A stretch of 64,000 nucleotides of DNA. It comes from UBA1723 sp045629285 (GTDB lineage Bacteria > Bacteroidota > Bacteroidia > Bacteroidales > Paludibacteraceae). Under the pieces are notes generated by a model. The model worked only from the letters and a program-made list of their open reading frames with translations. It ran no database searches and was not told where the DNA came from. Below, piece after piece: positions 1-8,471 of this stretch (its first letter is position 1; each line of letters begins with the position of its first letter). The stretch is taken from contig JAZQQY010000005.1 in the NCBI GenBank assembly GCA_045629285.1, positions 19,428 to 83,427 of the forward strand, written 5' to 3'. Made by a program: the position numbers and the translations under genes.

Positions 1-163
1 TACACTGTTTCCAATTTGTAAGTGATCCATCGGTGATGTAATGGTTGTCACCACCACTAGTTTTTACAGTTGCCCCTCTTGTAAGCAACTTGTTTGGCGT
101 TATAGCATGTACGTTAGGCAATGCCACGGATAACGCCGCCATTGCGATAATTCTTTTAATCAT
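1..163 (-). CDS. Secreted protein, N-terminal fragment (cut by window edge)
   Basis: Reading leftwards from the ATG at 161-163 gives an open frame of 54 codons that runs off the window edge. The first ~20 residues (MIKRIIAMAALSVALPNVHA) form a signal peptide. The mature start contains 'GATVKTSGGDNHYITDGS', a pattern like the opening strand of F5/8 type C (discoidin) carbohydrate-binding domains, where 'A-N--DG' precedes the ligand loop. That domain call is inference from a short stretch. A good promoter match lies just upstream (196-226). The rest of the protein, and so its function, is outside the window. Confidence 0.6.
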   Translation of the reverse strand, partial: MIKRIIAMAALSVALPNVHAITPNKLLTRGATVKTSGGDNHYITDGSLTNWKQC

Positions 164-195
164 TTATGTGTGTCTAATTGAGTAATATTCTTCTG

Positions 196-226
196 CAAAA
201 ATACTGAATCAGAATCGTACCACAAC
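196..226 (-). promoter_or_regulatory. Bacteroidales-type promoter for the leftmost gene
   Basis: On the minus strand the -7 box TATTTTTG (196-203) fits TAnnTTTG exactly, and a GTTG (223-226) sits 19 bp upstream where TTTG is expected (3 of 4). Transcription would start near 189, about 26 nt before the ATG at 163. A weak 7-bp inverted repeat (209-215 with 228-234) overlaps it and might end rnhB transcription. Confidence 0.5.
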
Positions 227-248
227 AATTCTGACTATTATATTGTCG

Positions 249-890
249 TTATTCTCCAAAATCTATCGGTTGCTGACAAGGCAACAAAGTGAATGATTTT
301 CTATGGTATGGCGACGGGCCAAACTGTGCGATTGCTTCACGATGCGCCTTAGTAGGATAACCTTTGTTTTTTGCCCAACCATACATAGGATACTCCTCTG
401 CAATTTTCATCATATAGTCGTCACGATATGTCTTTGCCAGGATCGACGCAGCTGCGATCGACAGATATTTGCCGTCACCGCCTACAACCGTATGGTGAGG
501 AATATTCTTATACGGACGGAACTTATTGCCGTCGACAATGATATGCTGCGGCTCTATTCCAAGGGCTTCGATTGCACGATGCATAGACATTATCGAGCAT
601 TGCAGGATATTATACTTGTCAATCTCCTCCGGAGTACAGATTCCCAACGCCCACGCAATAGCCTTTTCCTCGATTATGGGACGCAGTTTATAGCGCTGCT
701 TCTCCGTAAGCTGCTTGGAATCATTAAGTTCGTCAAGCTTGAAATCTTCAGGCAGAATCACTGCCGCTGCATATACCGGTCCAGCCAACGGACCGCGTCC
801 GGCTTCATCGGTTCCAACCTCGACAACTCCATCGAGCATGTGATGCAAAAGTGGCAAATGTTCCTTCATATCCGTGTTATTTGAAATCAA
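249..890 (-). CDS. rnhB: Ribonuclease HII
   Basis: RNase HII cleaves the RNA strand of RNA-DNA hybrids and starts removal of single ribonucleotides misincorporated in DNA. The 213-residue protein has the family's length. It shows the hallmark DEAGRGPLAGPV (D28, E29), the third acidic residue in IIVDGN (D120) and the fourth in AKTYRDDYM (D157 or D158), so the DEDD metal site looks intact. The listed start overlaps the end of the antiporter gene by 14 bp. An ATG seven codons later (start at 869) would remove the overlap and is equally plausible. It is probably translated from the same mRNA as the upstream antiporter gene. Confidence 0.95.
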   Translation of the reverse strand: MISNNTDMKEHLPLLHHMLDGVVEVGTDEAGRGPLAGPVYAAAVILPEDFKLDELNDSKQLTEKQRYKLRPIIEEKAIAWALGICTPEEIDKYNILQCSIMSMHRAIEALGIEPQHIIVDGNKFRPYKNIPHHTVVGGDGKYLSIAAASILAKTYRDDYMMKIAEEYPMYGWAKNKGYPTKAHREAIAQFGPSPYHRKSFTLLPCQQPIDFGE

Positions 891-3174
891 TAGATGTAAG
901 CGTACTCTGTATCAAATTCTGGATTCTGTCCTTTTCACCTACAATCCAAACCACATCACCAACGTAGAATCTTGTGTGGATTCCCGGCGACATCGTAGTC
1001 TCGCCTTCATGCTCGATTCCTACGACCAAACACTTGGCATTATCTCTGATTCCAGATTCCAAAATACTCTTTCCTGCCAATTCCGAACCTTCCTTAATAA
1101 TCACCTGCTCCACGCTAACCTCTTTCTTCTGCATGTTAGCGTTGAATTCTGGTCTACCGAATATCTTGGCTACAGCTGTCAACTGATCATCGGTACCGAG
1201 TACAAGGACCTTGTCGCAAGGTAAAATCTTCTCCTTTCCACCGGGGATATTGATTCTCACCTCACCACGGATAATAGAAACGACGTGTACTCCGCACACC
1301 TGACGCAGATTAAGTTCAATCAACGTTTTGTCGCAACACTCTGCATTAGCGTCGACAACAAAATCAGCCAAATGGAGATCATGAGTCGACAAACTCTTCG
1401 ATAGGACAGCGCTTTCAAAAACAGGAGCTTTCTCCTCCATATTCTTGCGCATCTCTATCTCACGGATATTAAGATTGTAGAAAAACTTGCGTTCGATCTT
1501 GATCGACCAATATTTGATGGCTCGTGACCTGAATATCAAGAATACAATTCCCATCGCCAGGAAGATCGAAATTCGCGGCGAGTCATTAAGTATACCATGA
1601 CGAATCAACGAAGCGATAATAGTGATACCGACTACCACTCTAAGCAATGTCAAGCCGACCAACGGAGCCCAGTTGCTACGATTTACCGAAAACAGATACT
1701 TATACTCCGCAGAATGGTTTTTCTTAGCCATAATCGCACGTATGAACGGCGACACCAGCAATACACTTGCCACCGTCATCACAACATTTATCCAAATGCC
1801 TCCGGGAAGTACAGCAATTGTCGGGAAGATGTACGTGATGAACACCAGCACGACGGCCATACTCACAGCACCGTAAATACCGACAATCTCAAGAATCTGA
1901 GTCAGGAAGTTTTTCCAGACTGCCATGACACCCTCGACCTCCTTCCTGGTCTGTGTGCGCTCGATCATAGCTCTATATTTCTCAGGCAACTTCACATTCA
2001 ACCATTCCACCACTGGAATCGCCGACTTCATCATGAACGGAGTGATGAATATCGTCACAACAGACACAGCTACGATGATCGGATAAAGGAACTCATCACA
2101 AAGGTTCAATTGAGTACCCAACAAAGCAACGATGAATGCGAACTCTCCAACCTGCGTAAGGCTGAATCCACACTGTATGGCGCTTCGAAGAGTCGCTCCA
2201 GAGAAAAGGACACCCGAAGTACCCAAGCAAACCTGACCGACGATAACTGCCATTGAGATAGCAATTATTTCTTTCCAATACTCTACAAGGATAGACGGAT
2301 CAATCATCATACCCACCGAAACGAAGAATACCGCACCAAAGAAATCCTTGATCGGAGTCATCACCTTAGTGATCTTCTCTGCCTCAATAGTCTCAGCAAG
2401 TATAGATCCCATCACAAAAGCACCGAATTCCTCACTGAAACCGACTGCTGATGCGAAATATACCATGCCGAGGCACAATCCCGTCGACACGATAAGAAGA
2501 GTCTCATCGTTTAGGAATTTCTTTGCTCTATTAAGTATGGAAGGGATAAAAAAGATTCCGAATACAAGCCAAATGATAAGGAAGAAGATCAAACGGAAAA
2601 TAGCGAAGAAAAGATCAGTTCCTTCAAACTCCTGTCCTGCGGCGATAGTGGGAAGCAACACCATTATCATGATAGCTGCCAAATCCTCAAAAATCAAAAC
2701 GCCAAGCACCACGCTCGTGAAACGATGATTGCGAAGGTCCAGATCGTCGAGAGCCTTTAGGATAATTGTTGTGGAACTCATACAGATCATACATCCAAGC
2801 ATAGCGCTGTTGGATGTCGACCATCCTAATATCTTTCCTACTGCCAATCCCACCAGTATCATACCTGGAATAATGATGACGGATGCCGACAAAGCGCTTT
2901 TGCCGACTTTAGCCACCTTGCGGAAACTGAATTCCAAGCCCAGTGCAAATAGCAGGAAAATGACACCTATTTTCGCCCAAACTTCTACATCCGCATCACC
3001 GATGATGTCAGGAGCAAAGACGAACTGCTTGCTGACCAAAAAACCAGCGACGATATAGCCAAGAATGATCGGCTGCTTCAACCACTTGAAGATAAGCGTC
3101 GAAATACTAGCCACGATCATTATGAGTGCCAAATCGGTTATGATAGTAGGAATACCCATGTTTTTAATCCCCAA
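877..3174 (-). CDS. Kef/CPA2-type cation:proton antiporter with C-terminal TrkA-C domains
   Basis: A 765-residue inner-membrane protein. Residues ~10-400 carry about twelve hydrophobic helices with CPA2 motifs (GFSEEFGAFVMGSILAET, GEFAFIVALLG, the LIFEDLAAI segment). More helices follow at ~430-580. The soluble tail (~600-760) contains two TrkA-C/RCK-C-like modules (ending 'CDKVLVLGTDDQL' and 'VGDVVWIVGEKDRI'). Proteins of this design exchange K+ or Na+ for H+ and are gated by ligand binding to the tail; which ion is used here cannot be told. There is no full NAD-binding RCK_N domain, unlike E. coli KefB/KefC. Start at 3174 or at Met6. Divergent from rprX across a 117-bp gap. Confidence 0.88.
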   Translation of the reverse strand: MGIKNMGIPTIITDLALIMIVASISTLIFKWLKQPIILGYIVAGFLVSKQFVFAPDIIGDADVEVWAKIGVIFLLFALGLEFSFRKVAKVGKSALSASVIIIPGMILVGLAVGKILGWSTSNSAMLGCMICMSSTTIILKALDDLDLRNHRFTSVVLGVLIFEDLAAIMIMVLLPTIAAGQEFEGTDLFFAIFRLIFFLIIWLVFGIFFIPSILNRAKKFLNDETLLIVSTGLCLGMVYFASAVGFSEEFGAFVMGSILAETIEAEKITKVMTPIKDFFGAVFFVSVGMMIDPSILVEYWKEIIAISMAVIVGQVCLGTSGVLFSGATLRSAIQCGFSLTQVGEFAFIVALLGTQLNLCDEFLYPIIVAVSVVTIFITPFMMKSAIPVVEWLNVKLPEKYRAMIERTQTRKEVEGVMAVWKNFLTQILEIVGIYGAVSMAVVLVFITYIFPTIAVLPGGIWINVVMTVASVLLVSPFIRAIMAKKNHSAEYKYLFSVNRSNWAPLVGLTLLRVVVGITIIASLIRHGILNDSPRISIFLAMGIVFLIFRSRAIKYWSIKIERKFFYNLNIREIEMRKNMEEKAPVFESAVLSKSLSTHDLHLADFVVDANAECCDKTLIELNLRQVCGVHVVSIIRGEVRINIPGGKEKILPCDKVLVLGTDDQLTAVAKIFGRPEFNANMQKKEVSVEQVIIKEGSELAGKSILESGIRDNAKCLVVGIEHEGETTMSPGIHTRFYVGDVVWIVGEKDRIQNLIQSTLTSIDFK

Positions 3175-3190
3175 AAACTCTATTTAAGTA

Positions 3191-3198
3191 CAAAAATA
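3191..3198 (-). promoter_or_regulatory. -7 box for the antiporter/rnhB unit
   Basis: Minus-strand TATTTTTG matches TAnnTTTG exactly, about 17 bp before the start codon. No TTTG box is found at the expected 19-21 bp, so this is a half-site only. Confidence 0.3.
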
Positions 3199-3263
3199 AG
3201 GTTTTTTACCTTATGAATACTATTAAAGTTTGTTAATATGTCGAAATGTTAAATTTAAAACTT

Positions 3264-3271
3264 TACTTTTG
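3264..3271 (+). promoter_or_regulatory. -7 box for rprXY
   Basis: TACTTTTG fits TAnnTTTG exactly, 20 bp before the rprX ATG, which would leave a leader of about 14 nt. No matching -33 box is seen. The two divergent half-sites share the AT-rich 3175-3291 gap. Confidence 0.35.
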
Positions 3272-3291
3272 ATTAAAACTTTTAAGGCGTA

Positions 3292-4875
3292 ATGAGAAAA
3301 AGTCTCGGAATAGTGTGTTTGATAGGTATCATGGTGATCGCTTTCGTAGGACTACTTGTGCTCCAGTCGTCGTACATCAAGATGACTGCGGACATGAGAG
3401 AGGAGCAGTTCAACGAGAACGTTCGTTTGTGCCTTTTCCAAATTTCACGTATCCTTGAGGAGGAAGAGACAACACGATTCATGGCTGAAAACATCGAGTC
3501 GGAATTGCGTGAACGAGACACCAGTGGAATCAACTTATTTTCCAGAGACCAGGAAAAATTGCAAGCGATCATTAAATTCAACGAATTTAACGCAAACGGA
3601 GATGAAAGTTGCATTCGTGTAAAGCCGAAAGTGTATCTTTCGACAATGAGCGGAAAAAACTCGATACAAGGCACATCACATTTGCTTCAAAAGAAACTGA
3701 GAGACAGATTCAACCAAGAGCGACAGTTTCTCGACAATGTGTTGCTTCGTCTGTTGGGAGAGAACTACTCACGCCATATCTCGGAACGAATCGACTTCAA
3801 CCACATGATTGAGTTGATGGACAAAGAGATGCAACAGCGTGGTCTTGACCTTCCTCATTTCGCAGCGGTCTATTCTAGCGACGGCATCGAGGTGTTCAGT
3901 TCAAACGGTTACAAAGAGGATAATTCCGACAACACATACACGCAGGCACTATTCGTGAACGACCCGTTTCCTACCGGCAACTACATGAAGGTCTATTTCC
4001 CGACAAGAAACAAGTACGTCTACAACACGATCAGGCTTGTGTTGCCGACAACTGTCATCTTCTTTCTTCTATTGCTTACGTTCATCACTTCTCTTGTCAT
4101 GATTTCAAGAGAGAAGAGATTGACACAGATGCGTACCGACTTCATGAACAACATGACACACGAGTTGAAAACACCGGTCTCATCAATCTCTTTGGCATCA
4201 CAGATGTTGAACGACGAAAGTGTACCGAAGACACCGCGTATGCTTGCCCATCTTGGCAAGACCATCAACGATGAGACACAGCGTCTGACACAACAGATCG
4301 AGAAGGTGTTGCAGATGTCGATTTTGGAGAAGGAAAGTTCTGCGCTTAAGCTTAAGGAGATTGACGTCAACGAACTGATAGTAAAAGTGACGTCAAACTT
4401 CTTGATTAAGGTACAGGATAAAGGCGGTGACATCGAGACGACACTTGACGCCGATTATCCGTTTGTGTTGGCAGACGAAGTGCATTTCACGAACATCATC
4501 TACAATCTGATGGACAATGCACTCAAATATACAGAGGCAGTACCACACCTTGAGGTAAACACAGCTGAAGATGCAAGTAACGTCATCATCACAGTGAAAG
4601 ATAACGGTATCGGTATCAAACCGGAAGATAAGGAGAAGATTTTCGACAAATTCTTCCGTGTATCGACAGGTAATGTACACAATGTAAAGGGGTTCGGTCT
4701 TGGTTTGGCATACGTGAAAAAGGTAGTTTCCGACCACAAGGGAACAATTACCTGCGACAGTGAATTCGGAGTTGGAACAACATTCACAATCCGAATACCG
4801 AAGACTGATGACAATAGAAAAAAAAGTATTAACGTAATAGATTACGATTATGAACGACAAGAAAAACAGCACTAG
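3292..4875 (+). CDS. rprX: Sensor histidine kinase, RprX-like
   Basis: A 527-residue membrane sensor kinase. TM helices at ~7-25 and ~248-271 flank a periplasmic sensor region of about 220 residues. Then come the dimerisation/H box (MTHELKTPVSSIS, phospho-acceptor H290), N box (N405, N409), G1 box (DNGIG, D437), F box (FDKFFRV) and G2 box (GFGLGL, 467-472), so the catalytic core is complete. The length, the N-terminal pattern (LQSSYIKM..MREEQFNENV) and the OmpR-type partner overlapping the 3' end by 26 bp fit Bacteroides RprX. RprXY is known from regulatory mutants affecting envelope proteins and tetracycline-gene expression. The name is by recognition; the signal sensed is unknown. Confidence 0.88.
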   Translation: MRKSLGIVCLIGIMVIAFVGLLVLQSSYIKMTADMREEQFNENVRLCLFQISRILEEEETTRFMAENIESELRERDTSGINLFSRDQEKLQAIIKFNEFNANGDESCIRVKPKVYLSTMSGKNSIQGTSHLLQKKLRDRFNQERQFLDNVLLRLLGENYSRHISERIDFNHMIELMDKEMQQRGLDLPHFAAVYSSDGIEVFSSNGYKEDNSDNTYTQALFVNDPFPTGNYMKVYFPTRNKYVYNTIRLVLPTTVIFFLLLLTFITSLVMISREKRLTQMRTDFMNNMTHELKTPVSSISLASQMLNDESVPKTPRMLAHLGKTINDETQRLTQQIEKVLQMSILEKESSALKLKEIDVNELIVKVTSNFLIKVQDKGGDIETTLDADYPFVLADEVHFTNIIYNLMDNALKYTEAVPHLEVNTAEDASNVIITVKDNGIGIKPEDKEKIFDKFFRVSTGNVHNVKGFGLGLAYVKKVVSDHKGTITCDSEFGVGTTFTIRIPKTDDNRKKSINVIDYDYERQEKQH

Positions 4876-5557
4876 AATTCTTCTTTGTGAAGATGATGAG
4901 AACCTTGGCTTGCTTCTTTGCGAATACTTGGAGGCAAAGGGTTATGAGGTGGTTTTGAAGAAAGACGGTGCCGCTGGCTACCAGACATTCTCAGAGCAGT
5001 ACTTTGATATCTGTGTACTTGACGTGATGATGCCTATCAAGGATGGATTCACAATGGCCAAGGAGATCAGAACTACAAACACTACAGTGCCAATTATCTT
5101 CCTTACAGCAAAGACATTGAAGGAGGACATCTTGGAGGGATTCCATATCGGTGCCGACGACTATATCACAAAGCCATTCAGCATGGAGGAGCTTCTTCTT
5201 CGTATTGAGGCAGTATTGCGCCGTGCAGGAGCAAAGCGTCCTACAGAAGATGCCACATACAAGTTTGGAAAGTTCATCTTCGATACCAACAAGCAGATTC
5301 TTACAATCAACGGTGTAGAAGACAAGTTGACTACAAAAGAGAGCGACTTGCTTGCACTTCTTTGCGCAAACTCAAATGAAATTTTGGAACGTAACATGGC
5401 ATTGAAGACAATCTGGGAGGAAGACAGCTACTTCAACGCAAGAAGCATGGACGTTTACATCACTAAGTTGAGAAAACGTTTGAAGGATGATCCTGAAGTG
5501 GAGATTATCAATGTCCACGGAAAAGGATATAAACTTGTATACCCACAGAACGACTAA
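4850..5557 (+). CDS. rprY: OmpR/PhoB-family response regulator, RprY-like
   Basis: A 235-residue two-domain regulator. The receiver domain (~8-122) has acidic pocket residues E14/D15/D16, phospho-acceptor D58 (VLDVMMP), T86 and K108 (YITKPF). A winged-helix DNA-binding domain follows (~130-232), with the family's usual 'LTTKESDLLALL' and 'RSMDVYITKLRKRLKDD'. Its start lies inside the end of the kinase gene (26-bp overlap), so translation is coupled and the two surely work as a pair. A strong terminator closes the unit 20 bp after the stop. Confidence 0.92.
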   Translation: MNDKKNSTRILLCEDDENLGLLLCEYLEAKGYEVVLKKDGAAGYQTFSEQYFDICVLDVMMPIKDGFTMAKEIRTTNTTVPIIFLTAKTLKEDILEGFHIGADDYITKPFSMEELLLRIEAVLRRAGAKRPTEDATYKFGKFIFDTNKQILTINGVEDKLTTKESDLLALLCANSNEILERNMALKTIWEEDSYFNARSMDVYITKLRKRLKDDPEVEIINVHGKGYKLVYPQND

Positions 5558-5576
5558 CATTTGATAGCCAAATATT

Positions 5577-5615
5577 CTGAAAAAGACGGTGGAAACGCCG
5601 TCTTTTCAGGTTTTT
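5577..5615 (+). terminator. Intrinsic terminator after rprY
   Basis: The stem GACGGTG (5585-5591) pairs with CGCCGTC (5596-5602) around a GAAA tetraloop. It is extended outward by CTGAAAA/TTTTCAG with one bulge and followed by TTTTT. Confidence 0.88.
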
Positions 5616-5646
5616 AATAATTGATACAGGAGAATACTACACACAG

Positions 5647-6378
5647 GTGGAATACGTTCTTTTGATATTATGTGCGTGTGGAGCAGGATTCGTACAGCGC
5701 ACAGCAGGGTTCGGTTTTGGAATTTTTCTGATACCGTTGCTTCTCCTTTTAGGAGTAATGGGTGGGGAATACAAGTTGATCGTGTCATTATCTTCAATGA
5801 TGGCTGCAACATTAAGTTTGATAACAGTTTGGGAACTTCGTAAGTCACTTAATTGGCGTTTCATCTGGCCCCTTCTGATCGTATTCATCCCGACAAGCGC
5901 AATCTTCACATTCGTGATGTTAGGCACAGACGCATCATGGCTCAAATTTATCCTAGGAATAACGCTTATTCTATTATCAATCTATTTCACTTTTTTCAAG
6001 AAAGAAGGAATCAAGATCAAGCCGAACTGGTTTAACACAATCGGTCTGGGCAGTATAAGCGGATTGATGGGTGGATTGTTCTCCATGCAGGGACCTCCCG
6101 TCGTCTACTATTATCTTTCCACTCAAGAGACGAAAGAAGGGTATATGGCTCAAACGCAGTGTTTCTTTCTTCTAGGCAATCTTTGGATGACGTTTTTGCG
6201 AGCAGGAGAAGGTGTAATCACAACACAAATCGGCAAATGCTACCTTATCGCCATCACAGGATGTCTCTTGGGAATGTGGATAGGTTCACACGTTTACAAC
6301 AGGATGAATAAAGATTTGCTTCTTAAAGTGATTTATATCTTTTTGGCATACAGCGGTGTGAGTATGATTATAAGCTGA
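5647..6378 (+). CDS. TSUP-family (TauE/SafE-like) membrane transporter
   Basis: A 243-residue, very hydrophobic protein with about eight predicted helices. It shows the TSUP pattern of a duplicated half, each with a glycine-rich motif: 'AGFVQRTAGFGFGIFLIPLLLL' near the N-terminus and 'GSISGLMGGLFSMQGPPVVYYYLS' at about 135-155. The family exports or imports organosulfur compounds such as sulfite, sulfoacetate or taurine breakdown products; the substrate here is unknown. The start is GTG at 5647, as no in-frame ATG lies at the right place. It stands alone between the rprY terminator and the promoter of the polysaccharide cluster. Confidence 0.82.
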   Translation: MEYVLLILCACGAGFVQRTAGFGFGIFLIPLLLLLGVMGGEYKLIVSLSSMMAATLSLITVWELRKSLNWRFIWPLLIVFIPTSAIFTFVMLGTDASWLKFILGITLILLSIYFTFFKKEGIKIKPNWFNTIGLGSISGLMGGLFSMQGPPVVYYYLSTQETKEGYMAQTQCFFLLGNLWMTFLRAGEGVITTQIGKCYLIAITGCLLGMWIGSHVYNRMNKDLLLKVIYIFLAYSGVSMIIS

Positions 6379-6380
6379 TA

Positions 6381-6412
6381 GTTGGATAATAGAAATTGAA
6401 AAACTATTTTTG
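6381..6412 (+). promoter_or_regulatory. Promoter of the polysaccharide cluster
   Basis: The -7 box TATTTTTG (6405-6412) is exact. GTTG at 6381-6384, 20 bp upstream, matches 3 of 4 positions of the -33 TTTG. The start of transcription would be near 6419, about 29 nt before the GT2 start codon. Confidence 0.5.
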
Positions 6413-6447
6413 CACAAATAATAGGGAAACACGACAAAATTGTAGAG

Positions 6448-7344
6448 ATGCAAAAGGCGTTGTCCGTAATATACGTTAACTACAATACAGCCGACCAAAT
6501 ATTGGATTCGGTGGAGAGTTTGCGTCAATATACTAAAGGCATAGATTATGAAATCATAGTTGCCGACAATAATTCCCAAAACGACGAAAATCTTCAGAAG
6601 CTAATTGACGACAAAGGAATTAAGGTAGTAAGACTTGACGACAACTACGGATTCGGAAAGGCTAACAATGCCGGGGTAAAAGAGAGTACGGGAGAATATA
6701 TCTTTCTTTTTAATCCCGACACTAAATGTCATGACAATTCCATCTCCATTTTGCTTGAAAAAATTAAAACAGACCAAACGATCGGCGTCATCGGGCCGAA
6801 CATCATAAACGCAGAAGCAAACCCTAGCCACGCATTCAGACGAGCCGGCGACGGAATCATGACCGAGCTTAACTTCGCATTGTTCGGATTGCCATACAAA
6901 CTGATCTATGGCAACAACTTTGAATTCAACCATACGACAAAGCAAATGGATGTGGCTTACGTATGTGGAGCGGCAATGCTGATGAAGCGAGAAACCTTTG
7001 AAAAAGTCGGTGGATTCGACGAAAATTTCTTCATGTACTATGAAGATCAGGATCTTTGCAACAGAATCAAGAAGACCGGATCAAGAATCGTCAACGAGCC
7101 ATCAGCTGTAATACAACATTTGGAAGGCACAAGCATCAGCGTCAATTCAAGAAGGGAGAATTTCATCATGCAAAGCAGAAAGAAATATTTCTTGAAAACG
7201 ATGCCCGAATGGCACTTCCGAGTTGCAAACGTCTTGACAAAAAGTCTCCTTTTAATCGGAGAAACAGCATACAAATTATGTGGCAAAAAAGAGTTGGCAG
7301 AAAAATACTCCTGCCGCAGAAAACTGATTACGAAATATGAATAA
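6448..7344 (+). CDS. Glycosyltransferase family 2 (rhamnosyltransferase-like)
   Basis: A 298-residue cytoplasmic GT-A fold enzyme. The N-terminal nucleotide-sugar site is seen in 'VIYVNYNTADQILDSVESL' and 'IIVADNNSQNDE', and the metal/sugar-binding DxD-like motif in 'FNPDTK' (~90). The acceptor region has the typical 'GGFDENFFMYYEDQDLCNRIKKTG' (~190-215). This pattern is common in WbbL/RfbF-type enzymes that add sugars to lipid-linked surface polysaccharides. The donor and acceptor cannot be told. Its stop overlaps the next glycosyltransferase by 8 bp, so the two are translationally coupled. Confidence 0.88.
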   Translation: MQKALSVIYVNYNTADQILDSVESLRQYTKGIDYEIIVADNNSQNDENLQKLIDDKGIKVVRLDDNYGFGKANNAGVKESTGEYIFLFNPDTKCHDNSISILLEKIKTDQTIGVIGPNIINAEANPSHAFRRAGDGIMTELNFALFGLPYKLIYGNNFEFNHTTKQMDVAYVCGAAMLMKRETFEKVGGFDENFFMYYEDQDLCNRIKKTGSRIVNEPSAVIQHLEGTSISVNSRRENFIMQSRKKYFLKTMPEWHFRVANVLTKSLLLIGETAYKLCGKKELAEKYSCRRKLITKYE

Positions 7345-8383
7345 GACTCTATACATAAACGGTCTTTTTCTAGCACAGAAAGCAACCGGAGTACAAGTCG
7401 TATCCTATGAGATGTGTCAAGCATTGCATAAGATAGGATGGCATGTCGTATGCTTCATGCCGGATGTAGAGATAGAAGAAGGTTATGAACCGGATTTTGA
7501 GGTTGTGAAGTTAGCTGGCCACACAGGACACCTTTGGGAACAGACAACGTTGCGTCGTCACCTGAAGAAAATCGGAAGTCCGCTTTTCATCAATCTATTC
7601 GGACTCGGCGTTGTTGGCTATAAAAACCAGATCGTGACCGTACATGACATCGCATACAGCGTGAACAAAGAATGGTTCAGTTTCAGCTACCGCACATGCT
7701 ACAGTCTCCTACTCCCCATCCTCACTCGCCAATCAAGACTTGTGTTTACAGTAAGTGAGTTTTCAAAACGAGAAATTGTCAAAGAATTCTCCATTTCACC
7801 GGAGAAAATATTTGTCTTCTCACCCGCACCGAAGACACGTCCGCAAACAGACACAGAAGCTGGTGTCGAGGGCAAATACGTGATTGCAGTGTCGAGCATG
7901 GATCCACGAAAGAACTTCAAGACACTGGTGGAAGCCTACGCAAAACGCCCGGACGATGGAGTGAAGCTGATCGTCGTAGGTGGTGCTGCAAAAATCTATG
8001 GTGAGTCGAACATCAACAATACAGACAAAAGAATCGAGTTCCTTGGCAGAGTGTCAGACGAACGACTTGAGGCTCTTTACAGAAATGCATCGCTATATGT
8101 CTGCACGTCACTTTACGAAGGTTTCGGCATACCAGCGCTTGAAGCAATGCAATACGGTTGTCCGGTTGCAGTGAGCGACATAGAAGTTTTCCATGAAGTT
8201 TTAGGCGACAATGCCGTTTTCTTCAATCCTACAGACACAACAGACATTGCAGATAAAATATCCATAGCTTTATCTAAAAAATACGATGAAAACGACAGAA
8301 ATGCATTGATAGCGCATTCAAAAAAATATAACATGGATTTCTCTGCAAAAAAGCTATCCAAGAAATTGGAAACACTTTTTTAG
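7337..8383 (+). CDS. Glycosyltransferase family 4 (GT-B fold)
   Basis: A 348-residue GT-B enzyme. The C-terminal donor-binding half has 'YVIAVSSMDPRKNFKTLVEAY' and the retaining-enzyme E-x7-E element 'SLYEGFGIPALEAMQYG'. The N-terminal half holds 'TVHDIAY', typical of mannosyl/fucosyl-like transferases that act on O-antigen or capsule precursors. It overlaps the GT2 gene by 8 bp and very probably acts in the same glycan pathway. Donor sugar not determinable. Confidence 0.88.
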   Translation: MNKTLYINGLFLAQKATGVQVVSYEMCQALHKIGWHVVCFMPDVEIEEGYEPDFEVVKLAGHTGHLWEQTTLRRHLKKIGSPLFINLFGLGVVGYKNQIVTVHDIAYSVNKEWFSFSYRTCYSLLLPILTRQSRLVFTVSEFSKREIVKEFSISPEKIFVFSPAPKTRPQTDTEAGVEGKYVIAVSSMDPRKNFKTLVEAYAKRPDDGVKLIVVGGAAKIYGESNINNTDKRIEFLGRVSDERLEALYRNASLYVCTSLYEGFGIPALEAMQYGCPVAVSDIEVFHEVLGDNAVFFNPTDTTDIADKISIALSKKYDENDRNALIAHSKKYNMDFSAKKLSKKLETLF

Positions 8384-8422
8384 AAAAGTGTCGAAAGACA
8401 TCTTTTTTTGGAATAAAAGTAC

Positions 8423-8430
8423 TACTTTTG
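8423..8430 (+). promoter_or_regulatory. -7 box before the M23 gene
   Basis: TACTTTTG in the 88-bp gap after the GT4 gene matches TAnnTTTG exactly, but no TTTG box is found at the usual distance. It may give the endopeptidase and downstream genes their own promoter. Confidence 0.3.
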
Positions 8431-8471
8431 TCATGGCTTTATAAAATGTGGAGTAATTTTTTAGCGCGAAA

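Noticed and set aside
303..884. 193-codon open frame on the plus strand opposite rnhB
   Set aside because: It lies wholly antisense to a strongly supported gene, with no sensible motifs.
7210..7227. TGGCAC...TTGCA, a second sigma-54-like match
   Set aside because: The GG to GC gap is 12 bases instead of 10, and it lies inside the GT2 coding region.
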